64,000 nt of DNA from Mesorhizobium loti CJ3sym (GCF_000472785.1 NZ_AXAL01000009.1:124001-188000); one strand, 5' to 3'; shown: positions 1 to 8,257, numbered from the stretch's first letter. A program made the numbers and translations. Notes: generated by a model not told the origin, from the sequence alone.

Positions 1-999
1 GGCTTCGTCACCGATGAGGGCTTGGTCGGTGGCTGTGCCTACGACGCGCATGGTGCTGCGATTTCGGATGCCGACATGGCAAAGGCCATGACGGCCGACG
101 CGGTGCTGTTTGGCGCGGTCGGCGGCCCGAAATGGGATGCGGTGCCTTATGAGGTGCGCCCCGAGGCCGGCCTGCTGCGGCTGCGCAAGGACATGGAGCT
201 GTTCGCCAATCTGCGCCCGGCCATCTGCTATCCGGCGCTGGCGGCATCCTCGTCGCTCAAGCAGGAAGTTGTCGAAGGCCTCGACATCCTCATCGTGCGC
301 GAGCTGACCGGCGGCGTCTATTTCGGCGAACCCAAGCAGATCATCGATCTCGGCAACGGCCAGAAGCGCGGCATCGACACGCAGGTCTATGACACGTTCG
401 AGATCGAGCGCATTTCGGGCGTCGCCTTCGAGCTGGCGCGCACCCGCAAGAACCACGTCACTTCGATGGAAAAGCGCAACGTCATGAAGTCGGGCGTGCT
501 GTGGAACGAGGTCGTCACCCAGACCCACAAGGCGCGCTATGCCGACGTCAAGCTCGACCACATGCTGGCCGACGCCGGCGGCATGCAGCTGGTGCGCTGG
601 CCAAAGCAGTTCGACGTCATCGTCACCGACAATCTGTTCGGCGACATGCTGTCCGACATCGCCGCCATGCTGACCGGCTCGATCGGCATGCTGCCGTCGG
701 CCTCGCTCGGCGCGCCTGATGCCAAGACCAAGAAGCGCAAGGCGCTCTACGAGCCGGTGCACGGCTCGGCGCCCGACATTGCCGGCAAGGGCATCGCCAA
801 CCCGATCGCCATGATCGCCTCTTTCGCCATGTGCTTGCGCTATTCCTTCGGCATGGTCGAGGAAGCCGACCGCGTGGAAAGCGCGATCGCCGCCGTGCTC
901 GATCAGGGCCTGCGCACCAAGGATATTTTGTCCGAGGGCATGACCGAGGTCGGCACGGTCGAGATGGGCGACGCGATCATCGCCAAATTCCTGGCTTAA
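1..999 (+). CDS. leuB: 3-isopropylmalate dehydrogenase, 5'-truncated by the window edge
   Basis: LeuB oxidises and decarboxylates 3-isopropylmalate to 2-oxoisocaproate with NAD+, the third step of leucine synthesis, in the cytoplasm. The frame is open from base 1, so about 35-40 N-terminal residues are missing. Family hallmarks are the [12 protein letters not shown] stretch (bases 298-334), the substrate-binding region [12 protein letters not shown] (629-664) and the NAD-binding region [15 protein letters not shown] (748-792). The C-terminus is complete, with TAA at 997-999. It converges on the marR gene. Identification is secure; the true start lies outside the window, and the internal TTG at 22 should not be taken as the start. 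Confidence 0.95.
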   Translation, partial: GFVTDEGLVGGCAYDAHGAAISDADMAKAMTADAVLFGAVGGPKWDAVPYEVRPEAGLLRLRKDMELFANLRPAICYPALAASSSLKQEVVEGLDILIVRELTGGVYFGEPKQIIDLGNGQKRGIDTQVYDTFEIERISGVAFELARTRKNHVTSMEKRNVMKSGVLWNEVVTQTHKARYADVKLDHMLADAGGMQLVRWPKQFDVIVTDNLFGDMLSDIAAMLTGSIGMLPSASLGAPDAKTKKRKALYEPVHGSAPDIAGKGIANPIAMIASFAMCLRYSFGMVEEADRVESAIAAVLDQGLRTKDILSEGMTEVGTVEMGDAIIAKFLA

Positions 1000-1015
1000 G
1001 CCCCAGGGGCCAGTC

Positions 1016-1471
1016 TCAACGGATATCGCCAGCCAGCTGACGCAGCAGGCCGACGAGCTGCGCCTCATCCACGGACTGGAAGAAGGCCGCGTCGGCGGCT
1101 TCGACAGCGACGATGGCGCGCTGCGCGGCCGCCGCCCCTGTTGGGGTGATGCGGATCACCTTGGCCCGGGAATCCCTGGGGTCCGTCTCTCGCGCAATCA
1201 GTCCTTTTGCCTCGAGCCGGGCAACGACATCAGACGTCATCTTCACTTCGGTGCCAGCCTGGGCGGCGAGCTGCACCTGGTTGGGCGGCTCGCCGTCACG
1301 GCCGAGCCACATCGCCGAGGCCAGCAGCACGAACTGGACATGCGTCAGGTCGAGCGGCGCGAGCGCCGCCGTCATGACGCGCTGCCAGCGCATGGTGGTT
1401 CGCCAGAGCAACAAGCCGGGGCTCTCCGAAGGTCCGCTGAAGCGCGTGTTCAAATCCTGCCCATCAGCCAT
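1016..1471 (-). CDS. MarR family transcriptional regulator
   Basis: A 151-residue winged-helix regulator. The N-terminal helix (about 15-45) is followed by the segment LDLTHVQFVLLASAMWL, the recognition-helix region with VKMTSDVVARLEAKGLI, and the wing with DPRDSRAKVIRITPTG, a classic MarR signature. Its ATG lies inside the end of the upstream SRPBCC gene (8-base overlap ATGGCTGA), so the two are translationally coupled and form one operon. MarR proteins bind as dimers to palindromes and often repress their own operon; the twin palindrome at 1924-1950 is the obvious candidate site. The ligand is unknown. Confidence 0.9.
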   Translation of the reverse strand: MADGQDLNTRFSGPSESPGLLLWRTTMRWQRVMTAALAPLDLTHVQFVLLASAMWLGRDGEPPNQVQLAAQAGTEVKMTSDVVARLEAKGLIARETDPRDSRAKVIRITPTGAAAAQRAIVAVEAADAAFFQSVDEAQLVGLLRQLAGDIR

Positions 1472-1892
1472 TTTTCGCCAATGCCTCTGCCTGCTCGAAC
1501 AATTTGGCCATCGAGACGTCGAAATCGCCGCTGATCTGCGGGCCGAGTTCGGGTCCGACCTCGGCGGCCGAGGGTCCTGATATTTCGAGCCTGTGCGTCA
1601 CCTGCGTGCCGCCTTCGACGGGCACCAGCGTATGGCGGAACAAGAGTCTGGTGTCACCGAACGAGGTCTCGTCGGCATAGGTGACGTTATCGACGAGATC
1701 GACGATAACAGATTCAAACGTGTCCTGCCCGACCGGCGTCACCGAGACGCGGGTGCCCTTGGCGAACGGCCCGTGCAGCACGAAATTATCCGACCCTTCA
1801 TAAGTGAGGCGGCCTTCGTGCAAAGCCTTCAGCGCGTTCCAGATGGCCGCTGCGGGAAGCGAGGAAATCGCGGTGTATTCATTGGTCCACAT
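1464..1892 (-). CDS. SRPBCC (START-like) domain protein
   Basis: A 142-residue protein of the SRPBCC/AHSA1-like fold, a hydrophobic-pocket domain that binds lipids or aromatic ligands. It starts MWTNEYTAISSLPAAAIWNA, typical of these domains (a polar first strand, then a helix with a conserved W), and ends in a long C-terminal helix. I chose the ATG at 1892 because an AGGAG ribosome-binding site lies 8 bases upstream; an upstream in-frame ATG lacks one. It is the first gene of an operon with marR and may bind or modify the compound sensed by that regulator (inference). Confidence 0.85.
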   Translation of the reverse strand: MWTNEYTAISSLPAAAIWNALKALHEGRLTYEGSDNFVLHGPFAKGTRVSVTPVGQDTFESVIVDLVDNVTYADETSFGDTRLLFRHTLVPVEGGTQVTHRLEISGPSAAEVGPELGPQISGDFDVSMAKLFEQAEALAKNG

Positions 1893-1923
1893 TGTCTTGA
1901 CTCCTGTCCGATCGACCATTCGA

Positions 1924-1961
1924 TCTGTGCACAGACTATCTGTGCACAGAGTAAATTGCAA
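1924..1961 (-). promoter_or_regulatory. Promoter of the SRPBCC-marR operon with twin palindromic operator
   Basis: Two identical perfect 12-bp palindromes, TCTGTGCACAGA, lie at 1924-1935 and 1939-1950, centre-to-centre 15 bp. Read on the minus strand, a -35-like TTGCAA (1956-1961) and a -10-like TAGTCT (1938-1933) are separated by exactly 17 bases; the first palindrome fills the spacer and the second overlaps the -10 and start region. This is the geometry of a repressor site, and the co-transcribed MarR protein is the likely ligand (inference). Confidence 0.7.
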
Positions 1962-2040
1962 GAGGAATCTTGCTGCTTCGCCTGGACGGTGCCAACTCCT
2001 TGTTTTTATGCAGTTTCGGACGGGTATGCCGCCGGGGTCG

Positions 2041-2745
2041 TTATATTCGGACGCCCGCCGGCACCGGTCCCCACTGGTTTTCGCGGGCCTGCGTCGGGAT
2101 GAACGCAAAGACCAGGATGATCAAACTGCCGATGGTGGGGATCACGATCACCAGGCAGAGCCAGCCGGTCAGCCCGATGTCGTGCAGGCGGCGCACGATC
2201 ATGCCGAGGCTGGGCAGGAAGGTGGCCAGCAGGAAGGTGCCGCACACGCCAACGGTGACCGCCGCTGAGAAGCTGGTGTCGAAATTGCCCATTTCGATGT
2301 CGGTGAAGATGCCGATGCCACCGATGATCAGCAGGCAAACCGTCCAGAACAGGCAATAGCTCCAATATTCCTTGCGCCGGGCGCGGCCGGCAAAATTGAA
2401 GTAGTTCTGGGTCACGCTACGCCAGAAATAGCCCCAGAGATCGGTGGGCTCGGCCGTCTCGGCTGTCCGGCCGAAAGGCTGCGTCTGCGATACGGCGGCC
2501 GCAGGTGCAGGGTTGGCTGGAACCGGCGCGGCGCTTGTGCCGGCGGCCGGGCTTGCGGTCTGGGCGGCCACCGGAAAGACGTCGCGCGCCTGGCCGCCGC
2601 CTGGCTGGAACTCGACCGCCGTGCCGTTGGGCATTGCTGCCTGGCGGCGCAGGTTCTCGCGGGTGAAGGTGTAACGGTTGCCGTCGGCTCCGGTGATGAA
2701 GCCGAAGCCCTGGTTCTCGTCGTAGTGAAGCACTTCGCCGCGCAT
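2041..2745 (-). CDS. Cold-shock-like domain fused to DUF805 membrane domain
   Basis: A 234-residue two-domain protein. Residues 1-60 (MRGEVLHYDENQGFGFITG...) match a cold-shock/OB-fold, including the RNP1-like GFGFI motif. A Pro/Ala-rich linker (about 60-105) follows, and residues 108-230 form a DUF805 domain: WGYFWRSVTQNYFNFAGRARRKEYW and then about four hydrophobic helices with the typical RRLHDIG motif. DUF805 is an inner-membrane domain of unknown function. The ATG at 2745 has a GGGGGTGGG ribosome-binding site just upstream, and stops or an atypical sequence precede it. The architecture suggests a membrane-anchored nucleic-acid-binding module (inference). Confidence 0.85.
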   Translation of the reverse strand: MRGEVLHYDENQGFGFITGADGNRYTFTRENLRRQAAMPNGTAVEFQPGGGQARDVFPVAAQTASPAAGTSAAPVPANPAPAAAVSQTQPFGRTAETAEPTDLWGYFWRSVTQNYFNFAGRARRKEYWSYCLFWTVCLLIIGGIGIFTDIEMGNFDTSFSAAVTVGVCGTFLLATFLPSLGMIVRRLHDIGLTGWLCLVIVIPTIGSLIILVFAFIPTQARENQWGPVPAGVRI

Positions 2746-2884
2746 AACCCACCCCCTTGTCACCGCGTCCCTGCCAAGATGTGGCACAGGGCCGAGCTTG
2801 GGGGCAAGCCGTGTTCCCTGGCTACCGCCTTCGCGGCAAATAAAGCATAAGACATCGAGTGCAACCGTTTCGCCAAAGCAGACA

Positions 2885-4330
2885 ATGACAGTCGAACGTT
2901 CCGATGCCGGCGCTGTGATCGAAGACGGGAAGATCGCAAGGTCCTCGACACCGGTCTCCCCGACATTGGCCATCGACGCCACAGGTCTGATGTTCTGGCC
3001 TCCCGGCAAGGGCCTGGCGGGCATTCCGCGGGTGGAAAGCTTTCTCGTCAACGCGGCGCTGGCGGATCCCGATCCCTGCGTCGAGGTGGTGGCGTTCAGG
3101 TCCGGGGAAGGCCGGTTTCGACCGCTTGCACCTTATGAACAGGACCATGTCGCGGCGGGCGAGATTTTACCGCATCGTGTGAAACGATGGCCGGGGCGAA
3201 GCGCGGCGCTGTCGCAGGCCTTCGAGGCGGTGCGGCAGCAGCCTTGGGCCAAGCGCGAGACTGACCGCCATCTCGCCAAGACGGTGACCAACGGCCGCAA
3301 GGGGATCGCCTATCAGGCGACGCGGCTGCTGATCCGCGCTTATCGTCTGTGCCAGCGGATGAAGATCCGGTTGGGCTTACCCCCGGATGCCGCAAGCCAG
3401 CCGGCCGGGACCAAGCAGGCGCTTGTGCTGATCAGCCATCACATCCTGACCCAGGAGGACCGATCCGCCGTTTCGGGTGCCGCCGGCAAGCTGGCTTTCC
3501 TGTGCCATGACATCATCCCGGCCTTGCGCCCCGACCTGCTTGGCGCGGGCACCGGCGAGCGCCGTTTCGGACCCTATCTCGAACACCTCGTGCGCTCCGG
3601 CGCTCCGGCATTCTGCGCCTCCGATGAGGTTGGCGCGACACTGACCGAGCATATGCGCAAGGCCGGCATCGCCGCACCGGTGGTGTACCGCTTTCCGATG
3701 CCCTCGATCCTGCACGAGACCGCTTCCCGCATGGGCACGACCTCGCGCATCGAGGGCGGTGAGCCGTTCGTGCTCTACTGTTCGACCATCGAAGTGCGCA
3801 AGAACCACATCCTGCTGGCGCGGATCTGGCAGCAGGCGCTGGAAGAAGGCGTCAAGCTGCCGCGGCTTGTCTGTGCCGGGCGCTGGGGCTGGATGATCGA
3901 CGAGTTGAAGGCTTTTCTCAAAGCGCATCCCGAGCTTGCCGCGTCGGTGACGTTCACCGGGCTGGTCAGCGACGATCAGCTCATCCAATATTATCGCAGC
4001 GCCACTTTCGGCGTCTTCCCCTCCCACATAGAGGGCTGGGGCTACGGCGCCTCGGAATGTCTCGATTTCGGCGTTCCGGTCATCGTCTCGACCACGCCGT
4101 CGCTGATCGAGGCGAGCGGCGGCCTGATGCCGGCGATCGATTCCAACGACCAGGCTGGCTGGTATGCCGCGATTCGCAGGATGGCGGAGGATCACGCCTG
4201 GCGTTCGTCGCTTGCCGAGCGCATTGCCATGCAGCATCGGCCGACGCCGGCATCGGCAAGCTGGGCCGCTATCAAGGCCGGCTTGCAGGAGAGCGCGTCC
4301 CGCCAGCGCGCCAAAGACAGGACGGTCTAA
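2885..4330 (+). CDS. GT4-type glycosyltransferase
   Basis: A glycosyltransferase of about 480 residues with the GT-B fold. The C-terminal half has family GT4 features: FVLYCSTIEVRKNH (start of the nucleotide-sugar domain), VTFTGLVSDDQLIQYYRSA, and the acceptor/donor motif HIEGWGYGASECLDFGVPV, which contains the catalytic EX7E-like region. It probably transfers sugars in surface polysaccharide synthesis, but donor and acceptor cannot be read from the sequence. I chose the ATG at 2885; in-frame TTG codons further upstream would overlap the promoter of the divergent DUF805 gene. Its stop codon overlaps the stop of the convergent helicase by 4 bases (CTAA). Confidence 0.85.
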   Translation: MTVERSDAGAVIEDGKIARSSTPVSPTLAIDATGLMFWPPGKGLAGIPRVESFLVNAALADPDPCVEVVAFRSGEGRFRPLAPYEQDHVAAGEILPHRVKRWPGRSAALSQAFEAVRQQPWAKRETDRHLAKTVTNGRKGIAYQATRLLIRAYRLCQRMKIRLGLPPDAASQPAGTKQALVLISHHILTQEDRSAVSGAAGKLAFLCHDIIPALRPDLLGAGTGERRFGPYLEHLVRSGAPAFCASDEVGATLTEHMRKAGIAAPVVYRFPMPSILHETASRMGTTSRIEGGEPFVLYCSTIEVRKNHILLARIWQQALEEGVKLPRLVCAGRWGWMIDELKAFLKAHPELAASVTFTGLVSDDQLIQYYRSATFGVFPSHIEGWGYGASECLDFGVPVIVSTTPSLIEASGGLMPAIDSNDQAGWYAAIRRMAEDHAWRSSLAERIAMQHRPTPASASWAAIKAGLQESASRQRAKDRTV

Positions 4331-6192
4331 GACGGCCGCTTCGGCTTCTTGTGCTTCGGCGGACCGGCATTGTCGAATTTCGGCTTGCCCGGCTTTTTCG
4401 CCCATGGCTTTGCCTCATGCGCGGCTGCCGGGCGCTGGTCGGCTGAAGCCGGCGCACGCTTCTCGAATTTGCGCTTTGGCGCGTTCGGGTCGAATGGCGC
4501 CTTGCCGCGGTGCGGTTTCTTGTCCGGGCTCGGCGGCTGGTAGCCGGCGCGCGACAGGTCCGGCGTGCCTTCCAGCCGCTTCACCAGGATGTTGCCCTGC
4601 AGTTTGCGGTCGGGACCGATCGCGGCCAGAAAACGGTCGGCCCAGTCGGCGGCGATCTGCACGAAGGTTTCTTCCGGCTGCATCTTGATGGCGCCGATCT
4701 CGCGCTTCGAGATGCTGCCGGTGCGGCACAGCATCGGGATCAGCCAGCGCGGCTCGGCATTCTGCCGCCGTCCGATCGACAGCGAGAACCAGACACTGTC
4801 GCCGAAATCGTCGCGGCGGCTGGGAGCCTCGTCGCGGTGCGCGAATTTTTCGCCCGCCGGTCTTTCCCGCGAAGGCGTGAACGGGGCGATATCCAGGAGA
4901 TCCTCGGGCGCCGAGCGGCTGGCGCGGCACTGGCGCACGAAGGCGGCCGCCACCTGTTCGGCGCCATGTTTGGCGAGCAGTGCATCGATAAACTCGCGCT
5001 CATCATCCTTCACGGCCTCGTCAAAAACTGGATCGGCCAGGATGCGCTCGTCGTCACGCCGCATCACGTCGTCGGCCGAGGGTGGGCTTGCCCATGTCGC
5101 CTTGAGGCCGGCGTTCTGTAAGAGCCGCTCGGTGCGCTTGCGGGCGCTGCCCGGCACGATCAGCGCGCTGACGCCCTTGCGCCCGGCGCGCCCGGTGCGG
5201 CCGCTGCGATGCAGCAGCGTTTCCGGGTTGGTCGGCAGGTCGGCGTGGATCACCAGTTCGAGATTGGGCAGGTCGATGCCGCGCGCCGCGACATCAGTGG
5301 CGATGCAGACTTTGGCGCGACCATCGCGCATTGCTTGCAGTGCGTGGCTGCGCTCGTTCTGGCTGAGCTCGCCCGACAGCGCGACAACGGAAAAATTGCG
5401 GTTGTTGAAGCGTGCGGTCAGGTGGTTGACGGCAGCGCGGGTGTTGCAGAACACCAGCGCGTTCTTGGCCTCGTAGAACCGCAGCACGTTGATGATGGCG
5501 TTCTCACGGTCGGCCTGGGCGACGCTCAGCGCCCGGTATTCGATGTCGAGATGCTGCTTTTCCTCGCCGGCGGCCGAGATGCGGATGGCATCGCGCTGAT
5601 AGCCTTGGGCCAGCGTTGCGATCGAACGCGGCACGGTGGCCGAAAACATCAGCGTTCGGCGGTCGGCCGGGGCGGCATCGAGAATGAATTCGAGGTCCTC
5701 GCGAAAGCCGAGATCGAGCATCTCGTCGGCCTCGTCCAGCACCACGGCCTTGAGCGCCGACATGTCGAGCGAATGCCGCGTGATGTGGTCGCGCAGGCGG
5801 CCGGGGGTGCCGACGACGATATGGGCGCCGCGGTCCAGCACGCGCCGCTCGGTGCGCATGTCCATGCCGCCGACGCAGGACGCCACCGTAGCGCCGGTCA
5901 GCTCATAGAGCCATTCCAGTTCGCGTGTCACCTGCAGCGCCAGTTCGCGCGTCGGCGCCACGGCCAATGCCAATGGCGCCGCCGCGCGGTCAAAGCGCTC
6001 GGCGCCGTCGAGAAGCGTGGGCGCCAGAGCAAGACCGAAAGCGACGGTCTTGCCGGAGCCGGTCTGTGCCGACACCAGTGCATCGGCCTGGCCGAGCTCC
6101 AGAACCGCCTTCTGCACCGGCGTCAGTTCGGAATAACCGCGTTTTTCCAGCGCCTGTGCAAGCGCTGGAACTATAGCTTCGAAGTTGGACAT
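4327..6192 (-). CDS. DEAD-box RNA helicase with DbpA-type RNA-binding domain
   Basis: A 621-residue ATP-dependent RNA helicase. In order: a Q motif (LTPVQKAVL, near residue 24), Walker A AQTGSGKT, PTRELALQV, Walker B DEADEML, SAT (MFSATVPRS), then the second RecA domain with HRSGRTGRAGRKG (motif VI). Residues about 455-540 (WFSLSIGRR...SKREIGAIKM) look like the DbpA RNA-binding domain, and the last 70 residues are a Lys/Pro/Ala-rich tail. Such helicases remodel rRNA during ribosome assembly or take part in RNA decay and cold adaptation. It is transcribed divergently from asd and ends against the glycosyltransferase gene. Confidence 0.93.
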   Translation of the reverse strand: MSNFEAIVPALAQALEKRGYSELTPVQKAVLELGQADALVSAQTGSGKTVAFGLALAPTLLDGAERFDRAAAPLALAVAPTRELALQVTRELEWLYELTGATVASCVGGMDMRTERRVLDRGAHIVVGTPGRLRDHITRHSLDMSALKAVVLDEADEMLDLGFREDLEFILDAAPADRRTLMFSATVPRSIATLAQGYQRDAIRISAAGEEKQHLDIEYRALSVAQADRENAIINVLRFYEAKNALVFCNTRAAVNHLTARFNNRNFSVVALSGELSQNERSHALQAMRDGRAKVCIATDVAARGIDLPNLELVIHADLPTNPETLLHRSGRTGRAGRKGVSALIVPGSARKRTERLLQNAGLKATWASPPSADDVMRRDDERILADPVFDEAVKDDEREFIDALLAKHGAEQVAAAFVRQCRASRSAPEDLLDIAPFTPSRERPAGEKFAHRDEAPSRRDDFGDSVWFSLSIGRRQNAEPRWLIPMLCRTGSISKREIGAIKMQPEETFVQIAADWADRFLAAIGPDRKLQGNILVKRLEGTPDLSRAGYQPPSPDKKPHRGKAPFDPNAPKRKFEKRAPASADQRPAAAHEAKPWAKKPGKPKFDNAGPPKHKKPKRPS

Positions 6193-6341
6193 CTCGCTCT
6201 TTCGGAATTCAGGGTTCTGCGCTCATCATGGAGCACGAGCCGGGGCCGGCGTCACGCCAGCCAAACAATCTTGGCCGTTCGTACTTCCTGGCGCCGCTCT
6301 TGTACAGGGCGCGCCTTGAAAGCCAGGCGATGCGTCGCCAA

Positions 6342-6369
6342 TTGACTCCTGCCGCAAACCGCGTAAAAG
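6342..6369 (+). promoter_or_regulatory. Candidate promoter of the asd leader transcript
   Basis: TTGACT (6342-6347) and TAAAAG (6364-6369) are separated by 16 bases, a fair sigma-70-type promoter. It would start transcription near 6376, about 260 bases before asd, giving a long untranslated leader that contains the small reading frame and hairpins described separately. This is judged from sequence only; other start sites are possible. Confidence 0.35.
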
Positions 6370-6394
6370 CCCGCTTCGAACGGGATCGTTTTCG

Positions 6395-6529
6395 ATGCGC
6401 GGCCTTTTGATGGCTCTTCTTGCATTCGACGCCCCCAGCCTCAATGCACATCATTGGGCCGGGCGTTTTGGCGCGTCCCCTCGTTCCAGCAAAACCATGG
6501 CCAAAAAAACCACCACCAAAACGGTGTGA
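6395..6529 (+). CDS. Candidate asd leader peptide rich in Lys and Thr codons
   Basis: A small open frame upstream of asd on the same strand. Its last 10 codons from an internal ATG at 6497 read MAKKTTTKTV followed by TGA (6527-6529): three AAA and four Thr codons in a row of eight. In-frame ATGs also lie at 6395 (44 codons) and 6410, so the real start is uncertain; none has a strong ribosome-binding site. Lys and Thr are end products of the aspartate pathway in which Asd acts. Combined with the downstream terminator and competing hairpin this looks like an attenuation leader. Coding status is inferred, not proven. Confidence 0.45.
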   Translation: MRGLLMALLAFDAPSLNAHHWAGRFGASPRSSKTMAKKTTTKTV

Positions 6530-6552
6530 TTCCCTTGGCCTAACCACCCTCT

Positions 6553-6603
6553 CCCGGGTCCGGCCCGGGGGACGGAACCCGCATCGGCCAGCGGGTTTTC
6601 TCC
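6553..6603 (+). terminator. asd: Candidate attenuator (terminator/antiterminator) before asd
   Basis: Intrinsic terminator: AACCCGC (6576-6582), an 8-base loop and GCGGGTT (6591-6597), followed by TTCTCC, extendable by two G-U pairs. Competing helix: CGGGTCCG (6555-6562) can pair with CGGAACCCG (6573-6581) with one bulged A, which would consume the 5' arm of the terminator. A third hairpin, CCCGGG-TCCGG-CCCGGG (6553-6569), can hide the antiterminator arm. The helicase upstream runs the other way, so the terminator cannot belong to an upstream gene; it sits only 34 bases before the asd ATG. Confidence 0.6.
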
Positions 6604-6636
6604 AAAAACCAAGCGGAGAGGGACAGGAGATTTTCG

Positions 6637-7671
6637 ATGAGTTTCAAGGTTGCAGTCGTCGGCGCCACGGGCAATGTGGGCCGGGAAATGCTCAACATAC
6701 TGGAAGAGCGCGGCTTTCCGGTAAGCGAAGTCGTGGCGCTCGCCTCGCGGCGCAGCCAGGGCACGGAAGTGTCGTTCGGCGACCGCACGCTGAAGGTCAG
6801 GACGCTCGACCAGTATGATTTTTCCGACACCGACATCTGCATCATGTCGGCTGGTGGCAATGTCTCCAAGGAATGGTCGCCCAAGATCGGCAAGCAGGGC
6901 TGCGTCGTCATCGATAATTCGTCAGCCTTCCGCTACGACCAGGACGTACCGCTGATCGTGCCGGAAGTGAACCCGGACGCGATCTCGCTGTTCACGCGCA
7001 AGAACATCATCGCCAATCCGAACTGCTCGACCGCGCAGCTGGTCGTGGCGCTGAAGCCGCTGCATGATTTCGCCACCATCAAGCGCGTCGTGGTCGCCAC
7101 CTACCAATCGGTGTCGGGCGCCGGCAAGGAAGGCATGGACGAGCTCTTCACCCAGACCCGCGCGGTCTTCGTTGCCGACGGCGTCGAGGTCAAGAAGTTC
7201 ACCAAGCGCATTGCCTTCAACGTCATCCCGCATATCGACGTCTTCCTCGACGACGGCTCGACCAAGGAAGAGTGGAAGATGGTCGCCGAGACCAAGAAGA
7301 TGCTCGATCCCAAGATCAAGCTGACGGCGACCTGCGTGCGCGTGCCGGTGTTCATCGGCCATTCCGAAGCGGTCAACATCGAATTCGAGAAGCCGATCAC
7401 CGCCGACGAAGCGCGCGACATCCTGCGCGAGGCTCCCGGCTGCCAGGTCTTGGACAAGCGCGAGGACGGCGGCTATATCACGCCGCTCGAATCGGCCGGC
7501 GAGGACGCTACCTTCATCTCGCGCATCCGCGAGGATTCGACCATCGACAACGGCCTGTCGATGTGGATCGTCTCCGACAATCTTCGCAAGGGCGCGGCCC
7601 TCAACGCGGTGCAGATCGCGGAGCTTCTGGTCGAGCGCGGCCTGATCCAGCCGAAGAAGAAGGCGGCTTAA
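6637..7671 (+). CDS. asd: Aspartate-semialdehyde dehydrogenase
   Basis: Asd reduces aspartyl phosphate to aspartate semialdehyde with NADPH, the branch point to lysine/diaminopimelate, threonine and methionine. The 344-residue protein starts MSFKVAVVGATGNVGREML with the dinucleotide-binding GATGNVG, and carries the catalytic cysteine in NPNCST (near residue 131) and the substrate-binding VSGAGKEGMDEL region. A GGGACAGGAG ribosome-binding site precedes the ATG. The 260-base leader suggests regulation by attenuation. A short GC hairpin with four T follows the stop. dapF later in the window acts in the same pathway. Confidence 0.97.
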   Translation: MSFKVAVVGATGNVGREMLNILEERGFPVSEVVALASRRSQGTEVSFGDRTLKVRTLDQYDFSDTDICIMSAGGNVSKEWSPKIGKQGCVVIDNSSAFRYDQDVPLIVPEVNPDAISLFTRKNIIANPNCSTAQLVVALKPLHDFATIKRVVVATYQSVSGAGKEGMDELFTQTRAVFVADGVEVKKFTKRIAFNVIPHIDVFLDDGSTKEEWKMVAETKKMLDPKIKLTATCVRVPVFIGHSEAVNIEFEKPITADEARDILREAPGCQVLDKREDGGYITPLESAGEDATFISRIREDSTIDNGLSMWIVSDNLRKGAALNAVQIAELLVERGLIQPKKKAA

Positions 7672-7755
7672 TTCTCGCTCACGGGCCGCACCGCCGCTTG
7701 CGCGGCTGGCCCTGCGCGGGGGCGCCGGACGACCGGCGGCCCGCAGTCGCGGGCT

Positions 7756-7772
7756 CGGCCTTCGGCCGTTTT
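7756..7772 (+). terminator. Probable asd terminator
   Basis: CGGCC-TTC-GGCCG followed by TTTT, 85 bases after the asd stop. The stem is short (5 bp) but GC-only. Confidence 0.45.
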
Positions 7773-7802
7773 GGCGTTAGGTTCGCGAAGACATCGACGA
7801 AG

Positions 7803-7833
7803 GCCGATCTCCTCCTCGAGGAGGGAGATCGGC
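7803..7833. repeat. Inverted repeat between convergent genes
   Basis: GCCGATCTCC (7803-7812) is perfectly repeated inverted at 7824-7833, and the 10 bases between contain the palindrome TCCTCGAGGA with one extra G, so the whole unit can fold into a nearly continuous 15-bp hairpin. No T-run follows on either strand, so it is not a standard terminator; it may stabilise 3' ends of the two converging transcripts or be a repeat remnant. Confidence 0.6.
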
Positions 7834-7849
7834 AGCTTTGGCCGATGCG

Positions 7850-8257
7850 CTACACTTTGTTCTCTTTCGCCAACTTTACCAGCAGTTCCAGCGCCTCCGC
7901 CGCTCGCTCCGCCGGCACGAACAGATGATCGTGATAAAAGGCCGAGACCGGATTGACGCCCAAGCCGGCGCTTGCCAGCCGCGTGGTGATGGCGGCGAGG
8001 AAGCCGACTGCTTCCAGCGATGAGTGGATGTTCAGCGTGATCATCCGGCAGCGGAACGAGGCAGTGAGTCCGGCTGCCTTTGCAGCCTCCTCGCTCACGA
8101 TCAGCGTCTGGCCTTCACGCTCGCGAAACACCATCACCGGCTCCAGGCCTTCCGGTTGGGCAACCCCATGTGCAAGGGTGACGAAGACATGGACGCCAGG
8201 AAGCAATTCCGGTGTCATCGATGCCAACAGGGTCTTCAGATCGGTCTCGCCGGTCAT
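7850..8257 (-). CDS. ACT domain-containing protein (ACT_3 / former DUF2241)
   Basis: A 135-residue protein made of two tandem ACT-like halves: MTGETDLKTLLASMTPEL... through the central FREREGQTLIV, then MITLNIHSSLEAVGFLAAITTRLASAGLGVNPVSAFYHDHLFVP, a typical ligand-binding ACT strand-helix pattern. ACT domains bind amino acids and usually regulate enzymes; this stand-alone family has no assigned partner. I placed the start at 8257; an alternative in-frame ATG four codons upstream (8269) is possible. It converges on asd, but no functional link is shown. Confidence 0.8.
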   Translation of the reverse strand: MTGETDLKTLLASMTPELLPGVHVFVTLAHGVAQPEGLEPVMVFREREGQTLIVSEEAAKAAGLTASFRCRMITLNIHSSLEAVGFLAAITTRLASAGLGVNPVSAFYHDHLFVPAERAAEALELLVKLAKENKV

